Assembly: GCA_903831935.1 (NCBI GenBank)
Contig: CAIKZP010000031.1
Coordinates: 74,401 to 138,400, forward strand
Length of the DNA stretch: 64,000 nucleotides
Reading direction: 5' to 3'
Origin: an uncultured Bacteroidota bacterium
Lineage (GTDB): Bacteria; Bacteroidota; Bacteroidia; Chitinophagales; Chitinophagaceae
The notes under the pieces are model-generated. The model was not told the origin of the DNA. It saw only the letters and a program-made list of their open reading frames with translations, and searched no databases. Positions 44,893 to 54,351 of the stretch are shown here, piece by piece. The translations under genes were made by a program, and so were the position numbers. The stretch's first letter is position 1. Every line of letters begins with the position of its first letter.

Positions 44893-47190
44893 TTAGTTAC
44901 CGTAAACACTTAAAAATTTAATTCGCATAATTTTTAATTGTTCCCAACTATAGTCATTATCGCTGAGCTCTTGACGGGCCACATCTAAAGAAGAGGTTTG
45001 GCAACTTTTAAAATAGTCTATAATATCTATCTGATCGTCTTCATCGAGCCATTCGTCAATGGCATAATCTAAATTTAAACGGGTGCCACTTGCAGCAATG
45101 GTTTCCATTTCTTCTAGTAGTTCGTCGAGCTTTAGACTTTTGTTTTTTGCAATGGTTTCTAAAGGAATTTTTTTGTCTACGTTTTGTATGATATAGATTT
45201 TATTATTCCCTTTATTAGCCACACTGCGCATTACAAAATCATCGGGTTTTTCTATTTCATTCTCTACCACATATTTGGCAATAACTTCAACAAATGGCTT
45301 GCCATATTTTAAAGATTTTCCCTTGCTTACACCCTGACATTTTTCTAATTCTTCTAAAGTAGTTGGATACAAAGTAGCCATATCCTGTAAAGAATTTTCT
45401 AAGAAAATTACAAATGGAGGAAGGCTTTTTTTCTTGGCTTCTGTTTGGCGAAGGTCTTTCAACATTTCAAATAACTTGTCGTCGGCAGCAGCCCCTGTTT
45501 GAGAAGCATTTTCTCCCTCATCATCATCGGCATTGGCTTCTTCGAACAAATTATTCAACACTATTTTAAAGGAACTTGGTTTCTTTAAAAATTGCTCGCC
45601 TTTTTCAGTAATTTTTAATAAGCCATATTCCTCAATATCTTTTCTTATTAAATTCTCCAATAACATTTGTCTGATTAAACTGCTCCATAAATGGTATTCT
45701 TTATCGTTACCAACTCCAAAAACAGGAAGGCTATCGTGGCGGAACATACTTATTTGTGGAGTGAGTTTACCCATCACTACATTCACAACATAATCGGTAA
45801 CAAATCTTTCGTCTAAAGCAACAACTGTTTTAAGAATATTTACTACATCGTCTTTTGCTTCAATTCGCTCTTTTGGATTTAAACAATTATCGCAATTGCC
45901 GCAGTTTTTTGTTTCCCAATCTTCTCCAAAATAGTGCAATAACACTTTTCTTCTACACACCGCAGATTCAGCGTAGGCAACCGTTTCGTCAATTAACTGT
46001 GCGCCAACTTCTCTTTCACTTAAAGGTTTGTCTCGCAAAAAATGTTCTAGTTTAGATACATCTTTGTGCGAATAATATAATACACACAAACCTTCCATAC
46101 CATCACGTCCAGCCCTACCCGTTTCTTGGTAATAATTTTCAATTGATTTTGGAATATTAAAGTGAACAACAAACCGAATATCTGGTTTGTCTATTCCCAT
46201 TCCAAAAGCAATTGTTGCAACAATTACTTGTACGTCTTCGTTCAAAAATTGGTCTTGCCTTTCTGCGCGTAATTTTTGATCGAGCCCTGCGTGATAAGCA
46301 ACTGCTTTAATATTATTTGCCACCAATAACTCGGCCAATTCTTCGGTAGTTTTTCTATTTAGTGTATAAATAATACCGCTCTTTCCTTTATGCCCACTAA
46401 TAAACTTAACGATACTTTTTACCGTTTGGTCTTTTTTAATTTTGGGTTGAATTTCGTAGTATAAATTGCTGCGATTAAAAGAAGAAATATAAATATGTGG
46501 CTTTCTTAGTCCTAGATTTTTTACTATATCACTTTGTACTTTTGGTGTTGCAGTTGCAGTTAATGCAATCACAGGAATGTCTGGATTAATAATTTCCATC
46601 ATCTCTCGCAAACGACGATACTCTGGTCTAAAATCATGCCCCCATTCCGATATACAATGCGCTTCATCTACCGCAAAAAAAGATATTTTAAGGTCGCTAA
46701 AATATTCTAGATTTTCTTGTTTGGTAAGTGTTTCAGGAGCTACATATAATAACTTGGTCATGCCAGCTGTTAAATCGTCTTTTACGGCTTTAATTTGACC
46801 TTTATTTAATGAGGAATTTAAGAAATGTGCTACATCGTCTTTTTCACTATATCCCCTTACTAAGTCTACTTGGTTTTTCATTAACGCAATCAAAGGCGAT
46901 ACAATAATGGCGCAACCCTCCATCATCATAGCAGGCAATTGGTAGCAAAGACTTTTACCACCACCAGTTGGCATGATAACAAAAGTATCCTGACCATTCA
47001 AAAGGCTATTAATTGCTTTTTCTTGGGTACCCTTAAACTCTCTAAAACCAAAATATTTTTCAAGGCCGGCATGAATATCATAATGATGTTCTGTAGTAAT
47101 AGTTGCCGTGTTGTCTTTTCTAGGAGAACTTCGCTTATTTATTATTTTGCTTGCAGGTTTTGCAGTTGTTTTTTTTATTGTTGTGGCCAT
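44893..47190 (-). CDS. recQ: ATP-dependent DNA helicase RecQ
   Basis: A 765-residue 3'-5' helicase used in recombination and fork repair. Motif I is VIMPTGGGKSLCYQLPA, motif II FAVDEAHCISEWGHDFRPEY (DEAH plus the RecQ aromatic loop), and motif VI QETGRAGRDGMEG. The RecQ-Ct zinc site (CRRKVLLHYFGEDWETKNCGNCDNCLNP, about 410-440) and winged helix follow, then an HRDC domain (LQDMATLYPTTLEELEKCQGVSKGKSLKYG). A further 100-residue C-terminal segment makes it longer than E. coli RecQ. A near-consensus promoter (TGACTTTG) ends 4 bases before the ATG. Confidence 0.96.
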   Translation of the reverse strand: MATTIKKTTAKPASKIINKRSSPRKDNTATITTEHHYDIHAGLEKYFGFREFKGTQEKAINSLLNGQDTFVIMPTGGGKSLCYQLPAMMMEGCAIIVSPLIALMKNQVDLVRGYSEKDDVAHFLNSSLNKGQIKAVKDDLTAGMTKLLYVAPETLTKQENLEYFSDLKISFFAVDEAHCISEWGHDFRPEYRRLREMMEIINPDIPVIALTATATPKVQSDIVKNLGLRKPHIYISSFNRSNLYYEIQPKIKKDQTVKSIVKFISGHKGKSGIIYTLNRKTTEELAELLVANNIKAVAYHAGLDQKLRAERQDQFLNEDVQVIVATIAFGMGIDKPDIRFVVHFNIPKSIENYYQETGRAGRDGMEGLCVLYYSHKDVSKLEHFLRDKPLSEREVGAQLIDETVAYAESAVCRRKVLLHYFGEDWETKNCGNCDNCLNPKERIEAKDDVVNILKTVVALDERFVTDYVVNVVMGKLTPQISMFRHDSLPVFGVGNDKEYHLWSSLIRQMLLENLIRKDIEEYGLLKITEKGEQFLKKPSSFKIVLNNLFEEANADDDEGENASQTGAAADDKLFEMLKDLRQTEAKKKSLPPFVIFLENSLQDMATLYPTTLEELEKCQGVSKGKSLKYGKPFVEVIAKYVVENEIEKPDDFVMRSVANKGNNKIYIIQNVDKKIPLETIAKNKSLKLDELLEEMETIAASGTRLNLDYAIDEWLDEDDQIDIIDYFKSCQTSSLDVARQELSDNDYSWEQLKIMRIKFLSVYGN

Positions 47191-47312
47191 TTATCAAAGT
47201 CAATTTTCCATCCCATTATTAGGAATCTACATTACTAAAAGTTAAAACATTTTTTTTGAATCCCCCATTTAAATTGATAATCGGTTTACAATGCTGTAAA
47301 ATGATCGTTCCC

Positions 47313-47352
47313 TTAAGCATAGCCATTGCTATTTTTAAGAAAAATAGGCTTA
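47313..47352. other. Stem-loop in the recQ-kdsD intergenic region
   Basis: The 220 bases between recQ and kdsD are non-coding and include the kdsD promoter. CTATTTTT (47328-47335) pairs with AAAAATAG (47340-47347), extended by TAAGC (47313-47317) and GCTTA (47348-47352) across a bulge of 10 bases. No expression evidence; it could be chance structure in AT-rich DNA or a small RNA or regulatory element. Confidence 0.3.
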
Positions 47353-47401
47353 CGAAGTTAACGAACTGCAGTTTGAATTAAAAGTTTAAGCTGTTAAAGT
47401 T

Positions 47402-47409
47402 TACATTTG
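47402..47409 (+). promoter_or_regulatory. Minus-7 element of kdsD
   Basis: TACATTTG, a perfect TAnnTTTG match, ends 6 bases before ATG 47416. Transcription should start within a few bases of the ATG. A TTTG at 47372-47375 is further upstream than usual for minus-33. Confidence 0.55.
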
Positions 47410-47415
47410 CATTGT

Positions 47416-48378
47416 ATGAATCAATCAATACAAAAAACAGCCCTTCGAACCATTGAATTGGAAGCTGCTTCAGTAGCTGGTTTGTTGGCTTTTATCAATG
47501 CCAATTTTGAAAAAGCAATCAATGTAATTCATGCATCAAAAGGCCGCTTAGTAATTAGTGGAATAGGGAAAAGCGCCATTGTTGCCCAAAAAATTGTTGC
47601 CACACTCAACTCTACTGGAACCCCTGCCTTATTTATGCATGCAGCAGATGCCATTCATGGCGATTTGGGCATGATACAAGAAGCAGATATTGTATTAATC
47701 ATCAGTAAGAGTGGCGAAAGCCCAGAGATTAAAGTATTGGTACCACTTATTAGAAATTTTGGCAATACATTAATTGCCATGGTGGGTAATATGGATAGTT
47801 TCTTGGCTAAAGAATCGGCCATTGTTTTAAATACCACAGTAAGTCAAGAAGCATGCCCTAATAATTTAGCCCCTACCAGTAGTACAACAGTTCAAATGGT
47901 AATGGGAGATGTAATAGCCGTTTGCTTGATGGAATTGAACGGTTTCAGCCAAAGAGATTTTGCCAAGTATCATCCGGGAGGAAATTTAGGCAAGCGACTA
48001 TATTTACGTGTTGGTGAATTAAGCAAACAGAATGCTAGCCCCAAAGTATTGGCCAGTGCAAGTTTGAAAGAAGTGATTGTAGAAATCACCCAAAAAAGAT
48101 TGGGTATTACTGCAGTAGTAAACGAACAAAATCAAATTATAGGCATTATTACCGATGGTGATTTGCGTAGAATGCTAGAGAAAAGTAGTTCGCTAGATCA
48201 AATTACCGCAAAAGATATTTTAACGCTTAATCCAAAAACAATTGGTGCCGATAATTTGGCGGTAGAAGCATTAGAAATTTTAAGAAATAACGATATTAGT
48301 GCATTACTAGTAGCAGATAACAATGAATACCTTGGGGTACTCCATTTACACGATTTAGTAAGAGAAGGAATCGTTTAG
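47416..48378 (+). CDS. kdsD: Arabinose-5-phosphate isomerase (KdsD/KpsF/GutQ family)
   Basis: Converts ribulose 5-phosphate to arabinose 5-phosphate, first step of Kdo synthesis for LPS. The 320-residue protein has an N-terminal SIS domain (GRLVISGIGKSAIVAQKIVATLNSTGTPALFMHAADAIHGDLGM; ISKSGESPEIK) and two C-terminal CBS motifs (RLGITAVVNEQNQIIGIITDGDLRRML; NDISALLVADNNEYLGVLHLHDLV). ATG 47416 is preferred to an upstream TTG at 47407 that lies inside the promoter element. It precedes the mannose-1-phosphate guanylyltransferase gene, both feeding sugar precursors. Confidence 0.93.
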   Translation: MNQSIQKTALRTIELEAASVAGLLAFINANFEKAINVIHASKGRLVISGIGKSAIVAQKIVATLNSTGTPALFMHAADAIHGDLGMIQEADIVLIISKSGESPEIKVLVPLIRNFGNTLIAMVGNMDSFLAKESAIVLNTTVSQEACPNNLAPTSSTTVQMVMGDVIAVCLMELNGFSQRDFAKYHPGGNLGKRLYLRVGELSKQNASPKVLASASLKEVIVEITQKRLGITAVVNEQNQIIGIITDGDLRRMLEKSSSLDQITAKDILTLNPKTIGADNLAVEALEILRNNDISALLVADNNEYLGVLHLHDLVREGIV

Positions 48379-48460
48379 TTAAAACAATTTTTTGTTTATA
48401 GCTTTCGTTTTATATCTTGTAAAAATATTTAATACGATTATTATTATAACCCACTCTTGA

Positions 48461-49543
48461 ATGAATAAACATCACTATGTAGCCATAATGGCCGGCGGAA
48501 TTGGGAGTCGTTTTTGGCCAAAGAGTAGAACCAGCTATCCAAAGCAATTCTTAGACATTTTAAATACAGGAAAATCATTAATACAATGGACTTATGAGCG
48601 CTACGCCGCTTTTATTCCAAATGAAAATATTTTCATTGTTACTTCCGACGAATATGTGTCTATTGTTAAAGAACAATTACCGCTTTTACCGGCCGAAAAT
48701 ATTTTAGCAGAACCTAGCAGAAAAAATACAGCACCTTGTGTGGCGTATATCTCTTATAAATTACTGCAAAAAGATCCAGAAGCCAGTTTAATTGTAGCAC
48801 CTAGCGACCATATGATTCTAGACAATGAAGCGTTTAGAAACATTACCCAAAAAGCATTGGATTTTGTAACAGAACTGCCATCACTAGTAACACTTGGCAT
48901 CAAACCAACGCATCCAAATACCGGATATGGTTATATTCAACACGCACCTTCTACTACCACAGAAGGTATTTATAAAGTAAAAACATTTACCGAAAAACCC
49001 GATTTAGAATTGGCAAAAACCTTTATCTCTAGCGGTGATTTTTTATGGAATGCAGGCATCTTTGTTTGGCAAGTAAAAAATGTAATGAAAGCATTTGAAT
49101 TACACCAACCAGAAATGTTTGAACTATTCGATAACGAGAAAACACATTTTAATACCGCAAGCGAAAAAGAAGCGATCAATAGAATCTATCCACAATGCAC
49201 CAATGTGTCAATTGATTTTGCCATCATGGAAAAAGCAAACAATGTATTTGTAATTCCTTCTTCTTTTGGATGGAGTGATTTAGGAACTTGGAATAGTGCT
49301 TACGATAATTTAGAGAAAGACTATTTAGGAAATGCCGTGACTAGTGAAAATGTAATTGTAATTGATGCAACTAAATGCATGATTTCTGCAACCAACGACA
49401 AGCTTATTGTTGTACAAGGATTAGACGATTGCATTATTGTAGATACAAAAGATGTATTATTAATTTGTAAAAAAGACAAAGAGCAAGCTATTAAAGAATA
49501 CGTTGCAGAAGTGAAAAGGAATAAAGGTGATCGATACTTATAA
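48461..49543 (+). CDS. Mannose-1-phosphate guanylyltransferase
   Basis: Makes GDP-mannose from mannose 1-phosphate and GTP. The 360-residue protein has the nucleotidyltransferase signature AGGIGSRFWPKSRTSYPKQFLDI, followed by AEPSRKNTAPCVAYISY, VAPSDHMILD, TGYGYIQ and the FTEKPD motif. It lacks the C-terminal phosphomannose isomerase domain of bifunctional ManC, so it is the short form. It follows kdsD by 82 bases on the same strand, and GDP-mannose would supply LPS or exopolysaccharide synthesis. Confidence 0.95.
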   Translation: MNKHHYVAIMAGGIGSRFWPKSRTSYPKQFLDILNTGKSLIQWTYERYAAFIPNENIFIVTSDEYVSIVKEQLPLLPAENILAEPSRKNTAPCVAYISYKLLQKDPEASLIVAPSDHMILDNEAFRNITQKALDFVTELPSLVTLGIKPTHPNTGYGYIQHAPSTTTEGIYKVKTFTEKPDLELAKTFISSGDFLWNAGIFVWQVKNVMKAFELHQPEMFELFDNEKTHFNTASEKEAINRIYPQCTNVSIDFAIMEKANNVFVIPSSFGWSDLGTWNSAYDNLEKDYLGNAVTSENVIVIDATKCMISATNDKLIVVQGLDDCIIVDTKDVLLICKKDKEQAIKEYVAEVKRNKGDRYL

Positions 49544-49575
49544 AACAATCACACCATAAAGTAAACGACTTGTAT

Positions 49576-50655
49576 ATGCCAGCAACAAGAACGGTAATTA
49601 CTGGAACAGGATCTTATATTCCGCCAATGGTAAAAACCAATGGCGATTTTATGAATGCTGAATTTTATGGCGAAGACCATCAACCATTATTAACACCTGC
49701 TGCTGAAATTGTAGAAAAATTTAAAGACATTACGGGTATTGAAGAACGTCGTTATGCAAATAATGAAATCAATTCTTCTGATATGGCATTTGAAGCGGCA
49801 AAGCTTGCTATTGCAGATGCAGGCATTGACCCAGAAACCATCGACCAAATTATATTTGCACACAATTTTGGCAATGTTTTAAAAGATACCATTCAAACAG
49901 ATGTATTGCCAGCATTGGCTTCTCGGGTAAAGCAACAACTAGGTATTCGCAATCCTGCTTGTGTGGCTTACGATATTTTATTTGGTTGCCCTGGTTGGAT
50001 TCAAGGTGTTATTCAAGGTCATGCATTTATTTTAGCAGGCATGGCAAAAAAATGTTTGGTTATTGGTTCCGAAACTTTAAGTAGGGTGATAGATGTTCAC
50101 GATAGAGATAGCATGATTTTTAGCGACGGTGCAGGTGCTTGTATTATAGAAGCGGTAGATGCCAATACTACCAATAGCGGTATATTATCAACCAGTGTAC
50201 AAAGCCATTGCATAGACGAAGCATTTTATTTACAGTTAGGCAAATCGAATTACCCCAATTCAGACCCTACTATTCGATACATGAAAATGAAAGGCAGAAA
50301 AGTATATGAGTACGCAATTAAAAACGTACCCATTGCAATGAAAGATTGTATTGAAAAAGCAGGCTTACAAGTGAGCGATGTAAAAAAGTTTTTCTTGCAC
50401 CAAGCCAATGAAAAAATGGATGAAGGATTTGTAAAAGCATTATACAAATTAGCGGGTAGCAAAGAAATTCCAAATAATATCATGCCCATGAGCATTCACC
50501 AATTAGGTAATAGTTCTGTTGCTACCATTCCTACTTTATATGATTTGGTTAAAAAAAATTTAATGGAAGGACACAGTATTTCAACTGGTGATATTGTAGT
50601 ATTTGCTTCGGTTGGTGCTGGTATGAATATCAATGCTATTTGTTACCGAGTATAG
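49576..50655 (+). CDS. 3-oxoacyl-ACP synthase III family protein
   Basis: A 359-residue thiolase-fold condensing enzyme. ATG 49576 is used; a TTG at 49570 is in frame. The N terminus (TVITGTGSYIPP; ITGIEERRYA) and the active-site Cys in the segment CVAYDILFGCPGWIQG match KAS III, as do the His in FFLHQANEKM and the Asn in HQLGNSSVATIPTLY. FabH itself is about 320 residues; the longer chain and FGCPGW sequence suggest a relative with different acyl substrates. It is downstream of the mannose-1-phosphate gene by 32 bases. Confidence 0.9.
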   Translation: MPATRTVITGTGSYIPPMVKTNGDFMNAEFYGEDHQPLLTPAAEIVEKFKDITGIEERRYANNEINSSDMAFEAAKLAIADAGIDPETIDQIIFAHNFGNVLKDTIQTDVLPALASRVKQQLGIRNPACVAYDILFGCPGWIQGVIQGHAFILAGMAKKCLVIGSETLSRVIDVHDRDSMIFSDGAGACIIEAVDANTTNSGILSTSVQSHCIDEAFYLQLGKSNYPNSDPTIRYMKMKGRKVYEYAIKNVPIAMKDCIEKAGLQVSDVKKFFLHQANEKMDEGFVKALYKLAGSKEIPNNIMPMSIHQLGNSSVATIPTLYDLVKKNLMEGHSISTGDIVVFASVGAGMNINAICYRV

Positions 50656-50709
50656 CATCAATACCATTTAATACAAGCGCTAGAATTGTATTCGCTAAAT
50701 ACTTTGCAA

Positions 50710-52557
50710 TTAATATCCCCTTACATTTTTCCCTTCCATATAATTTAGGAAAGCTTTGTTAACTACTCTATTACCACCTGGTGTTGGATAGTTTCCTGTA
50801 AAATACCAGTCGCCGGTATTGGTTGGGCAACTATCGTGTAAGTCTTCTATTGTTTGATAGATAACTTCCACAACTGTTGACACACCCGGAGGTGTAATCA
50901 ATTGTGCAATTTTAGCAGAAATTTCTTCGGGAGAAAATGGTTTGTAAATTAATCGAACTAGGTTTTCGGTATGTAGTTGATTACTATTTTGTAGTTCTTT
51001 TATTTTATCGGATACTTCTGTTAAAACATGCTCCATATTGCGCTCTTTTAATAAAGCGATGGCTGCGCGGAAAGCAATAAAATCACCCAGCTTACTCATA
51101 TCAATTCCATAACAATCTGGGTATCTAATTTGTGGGGCCGATGAAACAACAAGCACTTTTTTAGGTTCTAAACGCGATAACATTCTAATGATACTTTCTT
51201 TGAGGGTTGTACCGCGAACAATACTATCATCAATCACCACTAATGTGTCTTCGTTTCTGCGAACGGTTCCGTAAGTAATATCATACACGTGTTGTACCAT
51301 TTCATTCCGATTGGCATCTTCGGTAATAAATGTGCGTAGCTTCACGTCTTTGATGGCAATTTTTTCTTGGCGAATTTTTCTATTCACCATTTCTTCTAAT
51401 TTGTCGGGCGTAAAATCATTACCCCAACTTAAAATTCTTTCAACCTTAATTTTATTCAAATACTCTTCCATTCCTTTTACCAAGCCATAAAAAGCAACTT
51501 CAGCGGTATTGGGAATATAAGAAAATATGGTGTTTTTTAAATCGTAATTAATGTTGTCTAAAACAGTTTTGCTTAAATGATGCCCAAGTGCAATACGTTC
51601 CCGATAAATTTTTTCATCACTACCACGGCTAAAATAAATGCGCTCAAAACTACAAGCACGTCTTTGTTTGGGTTCTAGAATTTGTTCAATCTTATAGTTT
51701 CCGTTATCATCTACAATAATGGCAGCACCAGGCATGAGTTCCATTACTTCATTTTCACCAACATTAAAAGTGGTTCTAATAGCCGCTCTTTCACTTGCTG
51801 CAACAATCACTTCGTCATTAATATAATAATACGCAGGACGAATACCATGTGCATCACGCATTACAAAACTATAGCCGTTGCCAATTAAGCTACCAATGGT
51901 ATATCCGCCGTCAAATAATGGAGTTGCTTTTTTTAGTACACTTACAATATCTGCTGAATTAGGATGTAGGTTATCTTCTTCTGCTAAAAAATGGTGGATG
52001 ACCTCCATCATAGCAGCCAAATCACTTTGTTTTTGAAAATCACCTGGATTCATTTTAATGGCATCGAATAGCTCATCGGTATTGACTAAATTAAAATTAC
52101 CAGCAAGGGCAATGTTTTTGCCCGGCATTAAGTCTCTTTTAATAAAAGGATGACAAAATTCCAGATTGTTTTTGCCTTGGGTTCCATAACGCAAATGACC
52201 TAATAGCAACTCACCCAAAAAAGGCAAATGCCCTTTCATTAATCCAGGGTGCAGTTTAATATCAGTTTGGTGTTTTTCTAGCTCGGCAATTTCTTGACCT
52301 ACCCTAAAGAAAAGGTCGGCAATTGGCTGAGGCGCATTACTGCGCATTCTATATAAAAAAGGATTTCCAGGTTCAGTATTGAGTTTTACAGAGGCAAAAC
52401 CGGCTCCATCTTGGCCACGATTGTGCTGTTTTTCCATTAACAAGTAAAGTTTGGTTAGCCCATAGGTTACCGAACCATGCTGTTGCAAATAGTAGGAAAA
52501 AGGTTTTCTCAGGCGGATGTAGGCTAGCCCACATTCATGTTTGATTTCGTCGCTCAT
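50710..52557 (-). CDS. purF: Amidophosphoribosyltransferase (PurF family)
   Basis: Catalyses the first step of purine synthesis, glutamine plus PRPP to phosphoribosylamine. The 615-residue chain is longer than E. coli PurF (about 505). The N terminus, MSDEIKHECGLAYIR, suggests an eight-residue propeptide removed to expose the nucleophile Cys. GYTIGSLIGNGYSFVMRDAHGIRP belongs to the Ntn glutaminase domain and LVVIDDSIVRGTTLKESI is the PRPP loop. The divergent N-terminal sequence fits the Bacteroidota form. A leader hairpin lies 19 bases upstream of the ATG. Confidence 0.9.
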   Translation of the reverse strand: MSDEIKHECGLAYIRLRKPFSYYLQQHGSVTYGLTKLYLLMEKQHNRGQDGAGFASVKLNTEPGNPFLYRMRSNAPQPIADLFFRVGQEIAELEKHQTDIKLHPGLMKGHLPFLGELLLGHLRYGTQGKNNLEFCHPFIKRDLMPGKNIALAGNFNLVNTDELFDAIKMNPGDFQKQSDLAAMMEVIHHFLAEEDNLHPNSADIVSVLKKATPLFDGGYTIGSLIGNGYSFVMRDAHGIRPAYYYINDEVIVAASERAAIRTTFNVGENEVMELMPGAAIIVDDNGNYKIEQILEPKQRRACSFERIYFSRGSDEKIYRERIALGHHLSKTVLDNINYDLKNTIFSYIPNTAEVAFYGLVKGMEEYLNKIKVERILSWGNDFTPDKLEEMVNRKIRQEKIAIKDVKLRTFITEDANRNEMVQHVYDITYGTVRRNEDTLVVIDDSIVRGTTLKESIIRMLSRLEPKKVLVVSSAPQIRYPDCYGIDMSKLGDFIAFRAAIALLKERNMEHVLTEVSDKIKELQNSNQLHTENLVRLIYKPFSPEEISAKIAQLITPPGVSTVVEVIYQTIEDLHDSCPTNTGDWYFTGNYPTPGGNRVVNKAFLNYMEGKNVRGY

Positions 52558-52575
52558 GATGGTTATTAAAAGGAA

Positions 52576-52599
52576 GTGGCGAAGTTACAACTCCGCCAC
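52576..52599 (-). promoter_or_regulatory. Stem-loop in the purF leader
   Basis: GTGGCG (52576-52581) pairs with CGCCAC (52594-52599), with AGTT (52583-52586) and AACT (52589-52592) inside and one a-c mismatch. On the minus strand it is followed by TTCCTTTT before the ATG at 52557. It is unusually GC-rich for this DNA, so a role in translation or attenuation of purF is possible. Confidence 0.4.
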
Positions 52600-52708
52600 A
52601 TTTATTTCATGTTATTTATAAACAGCTTTTATACTTATTCCAAACACGCTACTAACCAAAGAAATACTTTAATAAATACACTAGAATAATTGGTTAGTAT
52701 ATTATTTA

Positions 52709-53581
52709 TTAAGACTCAATTAATACGCCCATTTTACCCATTTGATAGTCTCTAATGGCTTCCATTATTTCTGTTTGGTTATTCATTACAAAAGGACCAT
52801 GCGATGCAACTGGTTCATTTAAAGGTTCGCCTGTTCCAATAAAAAAATGGGTGTCTGCTAGTGCTTCTAATTCAAACCCATCACCATCTAATTGAAAACT
52901 AGCTACATATTTTTCTTCAATAACCGAATTGCCAGTAACTGAAATTTGTCCTTGCATTAAATAAATAAATGCATTGTGCGAAAGCGGAATATCAAAAAAG
53001 TATTTGGCCCCTTTTTTCATATTTACAGTAAAAGTGTTTACGTTAGAAAGTGTATGAATAGGACCTTTTACCGCTTCTAACTGACCCGCTATAATATTAA
53101 TTTGGGTTAACCCATCTGCCGAAATAATAGTAGGTGTGTCTTCTTTGGTTAAGGGCTGATAAGATGGAATATCCATTTTGTGTTTGGCTGGTGTATTCAC
53201 CCATAATTGAATCAACTCTTGAACACCACCGTGTAATTGTATATCAGCAGGAGGTCTCTCGCTATGTATCATGCCCATCCCTGCATTCATCCATTGTGTG
53301 CCACCGGCGTAAACTACATTGTCATTACCCCTGCTATCTCTGTGGTGAACACCCCCTTGAAAAATAAAACTCACCGGACTAAATCCACGGTGCGGATGTG
53401 GACCAACGCCAGATTGTAAAACCGGAATATGTTCAGGAACTTTTAATTCAGCATGGTGCAAAAGCAAAAACGGATCAATCTGTTCTGCCTTACGCGAAGG
53501 AAAAGGTTGCCTGATTGGAAAGCCTCCCATATCCATTGGTGTAGCGTATAAAATTTTTTGAATGGTTCGGTTCTTTTTCAT
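52709..53581 (-). CDS. Pirin family protein (longer paralogue)
   Basis: A 290-residue bicupin protein. The first cupin has the iron-binding HPHRG in GVGPHPHRGFSPVSFIFQGGVHHRDSRGN and AGMGMIHSERPP; the second cupin is the C-terminal half with the pirin C segment (THFFIGTGEPLNEPVASHGPFVMN). Pirins bind Fe and some, like YhhW, have quercetinase activity. It lies 10 bases after a second, shorter pirin gene and downstream of marR, giving a three-gene operon. The paralogues are only distantly alike, so they are not a recent duplication. Confidence 0.92.
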   Translation of the reverse strand: MKKNRTIQKILYATPMDMGGFPIRQPFPSRKAEQIDPFLLLHHAELKVPEHIPVLQSGVGPHPHRGFSPVSFIFQGGVHHRDSRGNDNVVYAGGTQWMNAGMGMIHSERPPADIQLHGGVQELIQLWVNTPAKHKMDIPSYQPLTKEDTPTIISADGLTQINIIAGQLEAVKGPIHTLSNVNTFTVNMKKGAKYFFDIPLSHNAFIYLMQGQISVTGNSVIEEKYVASFQLDGDGFELEALADTHFFIGTGEPLNEPVASHGPFVMNNQTEIMEAIRDYQMGKMGVLIES

Positions 53582-53591
53582 TGGTATGATT

Positions 53592-54305
53592 TTAAGCTAG
53601 TTCCATTGGTATATCAATTAACAGTAATTCCGATTCTGTATTAGCAACAATGTTTAATACAGCTGTTTCAGAAACACCAAGGCCGTCTCTATTGTCAAGT
53701 ACCGTTCCATTAACTGTTACACTGCCACTTAAAACAAATACATATACCCCATTGCCTATTTTTTTTATTGGATAGTCAATAGATAAGTCTTTTGAAAAAT
53801 GGCCCAAAGAAAACCAAGCATCTTGGTTAATAAAAACAGCATTCGCATTATCGGGTGCTACCACTGTTAATATTTGATTCAACCTGTTTTCGGGTAAGAA
53901 TGATTTCTGTTCGTAACGAGGTTCAATATTTTTTAATTTCGGAAATACCCAGATTTGTAAAAATTTTACTTCCTCTGTTTTGCTTGCATTCATTTCACTA
54001 TGCGCTATACCACTACCTGCACTCATAATTTGAACATCGTGTGCACGAATGATTTCGTTTCTTCCAGTACTGTCTTGGTGTTGTAAATCTCCAGACAAAG
54101 GAATTGAAACAATTTCCATATTATCATGCGGATGCTTTCCAAAACCCATGCCTGCAGCAACGGTATCGTCATTCAATACTCGTAATGCACCAAAATGCAT
54201 TCTATCGGGATGGTGGTAACCTCCAAAACTAAAACTGTGGAAGCTATTTAACCAACCATGATTGGCATGACCTCTAGAACCGGCTTTGTGTAATACTGTT
54301 TTCAT
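53592..54305 (-). CDS. Pirin family protein (YhhW-like)
   Basis: A 237-residue bicupin protein. ATG 54305 is preferred to an in-frame start nine codons upstream that lies inside the inverted repeat at 54321-54332. Key segments are NSFHSFSFGGYHHPDRMHFGALRVLNDD, the metal-binding KHPHDNMEIVSIPLSGDLQHQDSTGR, and IMSAGSGIAHSEMNAS. YhhW of E. coli is an iron quercetin 2,3-dioxygenase in vitro. With marR upstream, a role in handling a quinone or phenolic compound is possible. Confidence 0.92.
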   Translation of the reverse strand: MKTVLHKAGSRGHANHGWLNSFHSFSFGGYHHPDRMHFGALRVLNDDTVAAGMGFGKHPHDNMEIVSIPLSGDLQHQDSTGRNEIIRAHDVQIMSAGSGIAHSEMNASKTEEVKFLQIWVFPKLKNIEPRYEQKSFLPENRLNQILTVVAPDNANAVFINQDAWFSLGHFSKDLSIDYPIKKIGNGVYVFVLSGSVTVNGTVLDNRDGLGVSETAVLNIVANTESELLLIDIPMELA

Positions 54306-54320
54306 ATAAATTAATTTTAA

Positions 54321-54332
54321 GTGTATGTACAC
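54321..54332. promoter_or_regulatory. Operator-like inverted repeat upstream of the YhhW-like pirin gene
   Basis: GTGTATGTACAC is a 5-2-5 inverted repeat (GTGTA-TG-TACAC). It sits in the marR-pirin gap, 16 bases before ATG 54305. The 13-base neighbourhood GTATGTACAyCTAT recurs at the marR promoter, which supports a shared repressor site. See the site at 54822-54833. Confidence 0.6.
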
Positions 54333-54351
54333 CTATCATTGTAAAAAAATA

